Positions 31,770 through 33,250 of a stretch of DNA of 33,250 nt are shown piece after piece (position 1 is the stretch's first letter; every line of letters begins with the position of its first letter). The translations under genes were made by a program, and so were the position numbers. Source of the stretch: Arthrobacter sp. P2b (GTDB lineage: Bacteria; Actinomycetota; Actinomycetes; Actinomycetales; Micrococcaceae); contig NZ_FVZL01000026.1 of assembly GCF_900168295.1 (NCBI RefSeq), positions 1-33,250 on the forward strand, in the 5' to 3' direction. The notes below the pieces were generated by a model that was not told where the DNA came from, did no database searches, and worked only from the letters and a program-made list of their open reading frames with translations.

Positions 31770-32630
31770 ATGACCATCCTCCTGGCAGGCTGCGGCGACC
31801 TCGGAACCGAAGCAGGTCTGCGGTTCGCCGCCTTGGGCCATCACGTGGTGGGCTGGCGCCGCTCACCCGCCAAGCTGCCGCCCGCCATCAAAGGTGTGGC
31901 GGCTGACTTGAGCACTCCGAAGCTGCCGCCTGTCCCGGCGGACACCTCCGCCGTCGTTATTGCCGTGGCAGCGGACTCGCCGTCCGAGGACGACTACCGT
32001 GGGGCGTACCTTGGCGGGGTAACGCACGTCCTGGACGCTTTGGAGCGCGACGGCGCCAAGCCCCAGCGGGTGCTTTTTGTCTCCTCGACGGCCGTGTACG
32101 GGGACGCCGGCGGTGGCTGGGTGGATGAAAGCACTGCACCTGCGCCGGCAGGATTTTCAGGCCGTGTCCTGGTAGAGGCGGAGGAGCTTCTGCGGTCCCG
32201 GCTGGCGGGAACGGGCACCACGGCCGTATCGCTCCGGCTGGGCGGCATCTATGGTCCCGGCCGGACCCGCCTGATCGACCAGGTGCGCAGCGGTTCAGCC
32301 GTCGTTCCGGAGGACGTGCGCTACACCAACCGCATCCACCGTGACGACGCCGCGGCCGCTATCGTCCACCTGGCCACCATGGCCGCTGAACCCTCGCCGG
32401 TTTACGTGGGCGTGGACAACGATCCGGCTGACCTTGGCACGGTATTGCGCTTCCTGGCCGCTGAAGTGGGGCTCAACGAGCCGCCGGTTGGCGATGCCGG
32501 ACCCGCGCGCGGCGGCAACAAGCGCTGCCGAAACGACCTCCTGCGGAGCACCGGTCTCAGCCTCACCTTCCCGTCGTTCAGGGAAGGCTACCGGGACATC
32601 ATTGCGGGAAACGGCGTCCGCCACCCGTAG
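31770..32630 (+). CDS. NAD(P)-dependent epimerase/dehydratase-like protein (YeeZ-type)
   Basis: This 286 aa Rossmann-fold protein of the extended/atypical SDR group has an N-terminal dinucleotide motif LLAGCGDLGTEAG (G-x-G-x-x-G at 7-12). ALGHHVVGWRR follows, then VLFVSSTAVYGDAGGGWVDEST and SLRLGGIYGPGRTRLIDQVRSG, closely resembling E. coli YeeZ. A catalytic Tyr-x-x-x-Lys pair is not clear, as in other YeeZ-like proteins, so it may be a reductase of altered chemistry or a binding protein. It starts 4 nt after the upstream stop, with GGAAG about 12 nt before the ATG, so it lies in an operon with the MSMEG_6728-family gene. The substrate is unknown. Confidence 0.85.
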   Translation: MTILLAGCGDLGTEAGLRFAALGHHVVGWRRSPAKLPPAIKGVAADLSTPKLPPVPADTSAVVIAVAADSPSEDDYRGAYLGGVTHVLDALERDGAKPQRVLFVSSTAVYGDAGGGWVDESTAPAPAGFSGRVLVEAEELLRSRLAGTGTTAVSLRLGGIYGPGRTRLIDQVRSGSAVVPEDVRYTNRIHRDDAAAAIVHLATMAAEPSPVYVGVDNDPADLGTVLRFLAAEVGLNEPPVGDAGPARGGNKRCRNDLLRSTGLSLTFPSFREGYRDIIAGNGVRHP

Positions 32631-32715
32631 CCAACATCGCCGGGGCTGTTCCACCGTTTAGGCTGACTGCTCAGTGGTTCGGTCAGGGTTTAGCGAAATG
32701 TGAGGCAAGAAAACC

Positions 32716-33111
32716 ATGGATTTTCGGCACATCATCGAGACGGTCGGGGAGTTTGTTGATTTCGCCGGAGTCGCTGTCATGGTGATCGGTGCCCTGGTGT
32801 CCATTCCGCTTGCTTTCCGGGGATATCAGCCGCGGAAGGTGCGTACCGGTGGGGAGAAGCTGACCTTATACCGGCTGTACCGGCAGCTGTTGGGCAGGTC
32901 CATCCTGTTGGGGCTTGAACTGCTGGTGGCCGCCGACATCATCCGAACCGTCGCTGTCACGCCCACCTTCGAAAGCGTTGGAGTTCTGGCGATTATTGTG
33001 CTGATCCGGACATTCCTCAGCTTCTCGCTTGAGCTTGAAATCACCGGAAAGTGGCCTTGGCAGAAGGAGTCCGGCGACTCCCGCGATTCTGCCGAAGCGA
33101 CGGCGGGATAA
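32716..33111 (+). CDS. DUF1622 family membrane protein
   Basis: This 131 aa protein has three hydrophobic segments (about 12-33 VGEFVDFAGVAVMVIGALVSIP, 58-80 LGRSILLGLELLVAADIIRTVAV, and 88-108 VGVLAIIVLIRTFLSFSLELEI). YRLYRQLLGRSILLGLELLVAADIIRT and RTFLSFSLELEITGKWPWQ are the DUF1622 signature. The tail is polar and cytoplasmic. A TAGGCT box lies about 55 nt upstream and GAGG about 10-13 nt before the ATG. Its function is unknown in the family. Confidence 0.87.
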   Translation: MDFRHIIETVGEFVDFAGVAVMVIGALVSIPLAFRGYQPRKVRTGGEKLTLYRLYRQLLGRSILLGLELLVAADIIRTVAVTPTFESVGVLAIIVLIRTFLSFSLELEITGKWPWQKESGDSRDSAEATAG

Positions 33112-33219
33112 CCGGGGTAAGCAGCGTCTTTTCCGCTTCCAATTTTCCCCTCCTCCCGGTTTTCCACATAGCGGCTTTGGGCCGGATGTTTTGTCAGTGG
33201 TCACTGGCAGAGTTGTCCC

Positions 33220-33250
33220 ATGGAGGCCATTGGGGAGCAGTTTGCGGAGT
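33220..33250 (+). CDS. Start of a truncated gene, possibly DUF222/HNH type (runs off the window)
   Basis: An ATG at 33220 opens a frame MEAIGEQFAE that continues past the end of the window. CAGAGT lies exactly 6 nt before it, the leaderless arrangement seen elsewhere here. The start and the upstream sequence recall the DUF222/HNH endonuclease genes that are numerous in Arthrobacter, but only ten codons are visible. The family is a guess. Confidence 0.4.
   Translation, partial: MEAIGEQFAE

Overview
The window is high-GC actinobacterial chromosome, most likely Micrococcaceae and Arthrobacter/Pseudarthrobacter-like. This is inferred from several signs: an rrn leader with the actinobacterial boxA-type sequence at the left edge, TANNNT-type -10 boxes, many apparently leaderless genes, an Rpf/LysM protein, an MSMEG_6728-family protein, and the probable start of a DUF222/HNH-type gene at the right edge. 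I see no integrase, insertion sequence, CRISPR array, tRNA or prophage gene. Most genes look like ordinary chromosomal genes.

Layout. 1-430: minus-strand promoter and leader region of a ribosomal RNA operon whose 16S gene lies off the left end. 475-2603: a small hypothetical gene, then a MarR regulator translationally coupled to an MFS exporter. 2709-6138: DUF1801 and SRPBCC genes, a D-2-hydroxyacid dehydrogenase and a divergent MFS transporter. 6304-8502: a secreted Pro/Thr-rich protein, an ECF sigma factor and an overlapping one-pass membrane protein (candidate anti-sigma). 8658-10688: MscS-type channel and an ArsR-AHSA1 fusion regulator. 10820-13413 (minus): anchored beta-lactamase-like hydrolase, DHA2 MFS exporter, small membrane protein. 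13646-16924: GNAT protein, DUF6457 protein and a convergent FdhF/YdeP-type molybdopterin oxidoreductase. 17111-23776: RecQ helicase, TerC membrane protein, and a large RecB-nuclease/RNase H/SF1-helicase fusion. 23781-26431 (minus): acylphosphatase, a winged-helix/X25 fusion and an adenine deaminase. 26480-29930: UvrA-like ABC ATPase and an Rpf/LysM protein. 30109-33250: hypothetical membrane protein, MSMEG_6728-family protein with a YeeZ-like epimerase, DUF1622 membrane protein, and a truncated gene start.

The most notable signals are mostly non-coding. First, three long imperfect hairpins of different sequence but similar architecture (24-27 nt arms, 10-12 nt loops, an internal 2-3 nt mismatch patch) each sit just after a stop codon. 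Second, at least eight genes have a -10-like hexamer exactly 6-7 nt before the start codon, suggesting leaderless mRNAs. Third, two adjacent 13-mer palindromes form a probable MarR operator. Fourth, a 24-nt near-palindrome fills the spacer of the arsR promoter. Among proteins, the ECF sigma cluster with its secreted Cys-pair protein, the winged-helix/X25 fusion and the nuclease-helicase fusion deserve a second look. No wholly new multi-gene system is evident. Family assignments come from recognising motifs by eye, not from database searches.
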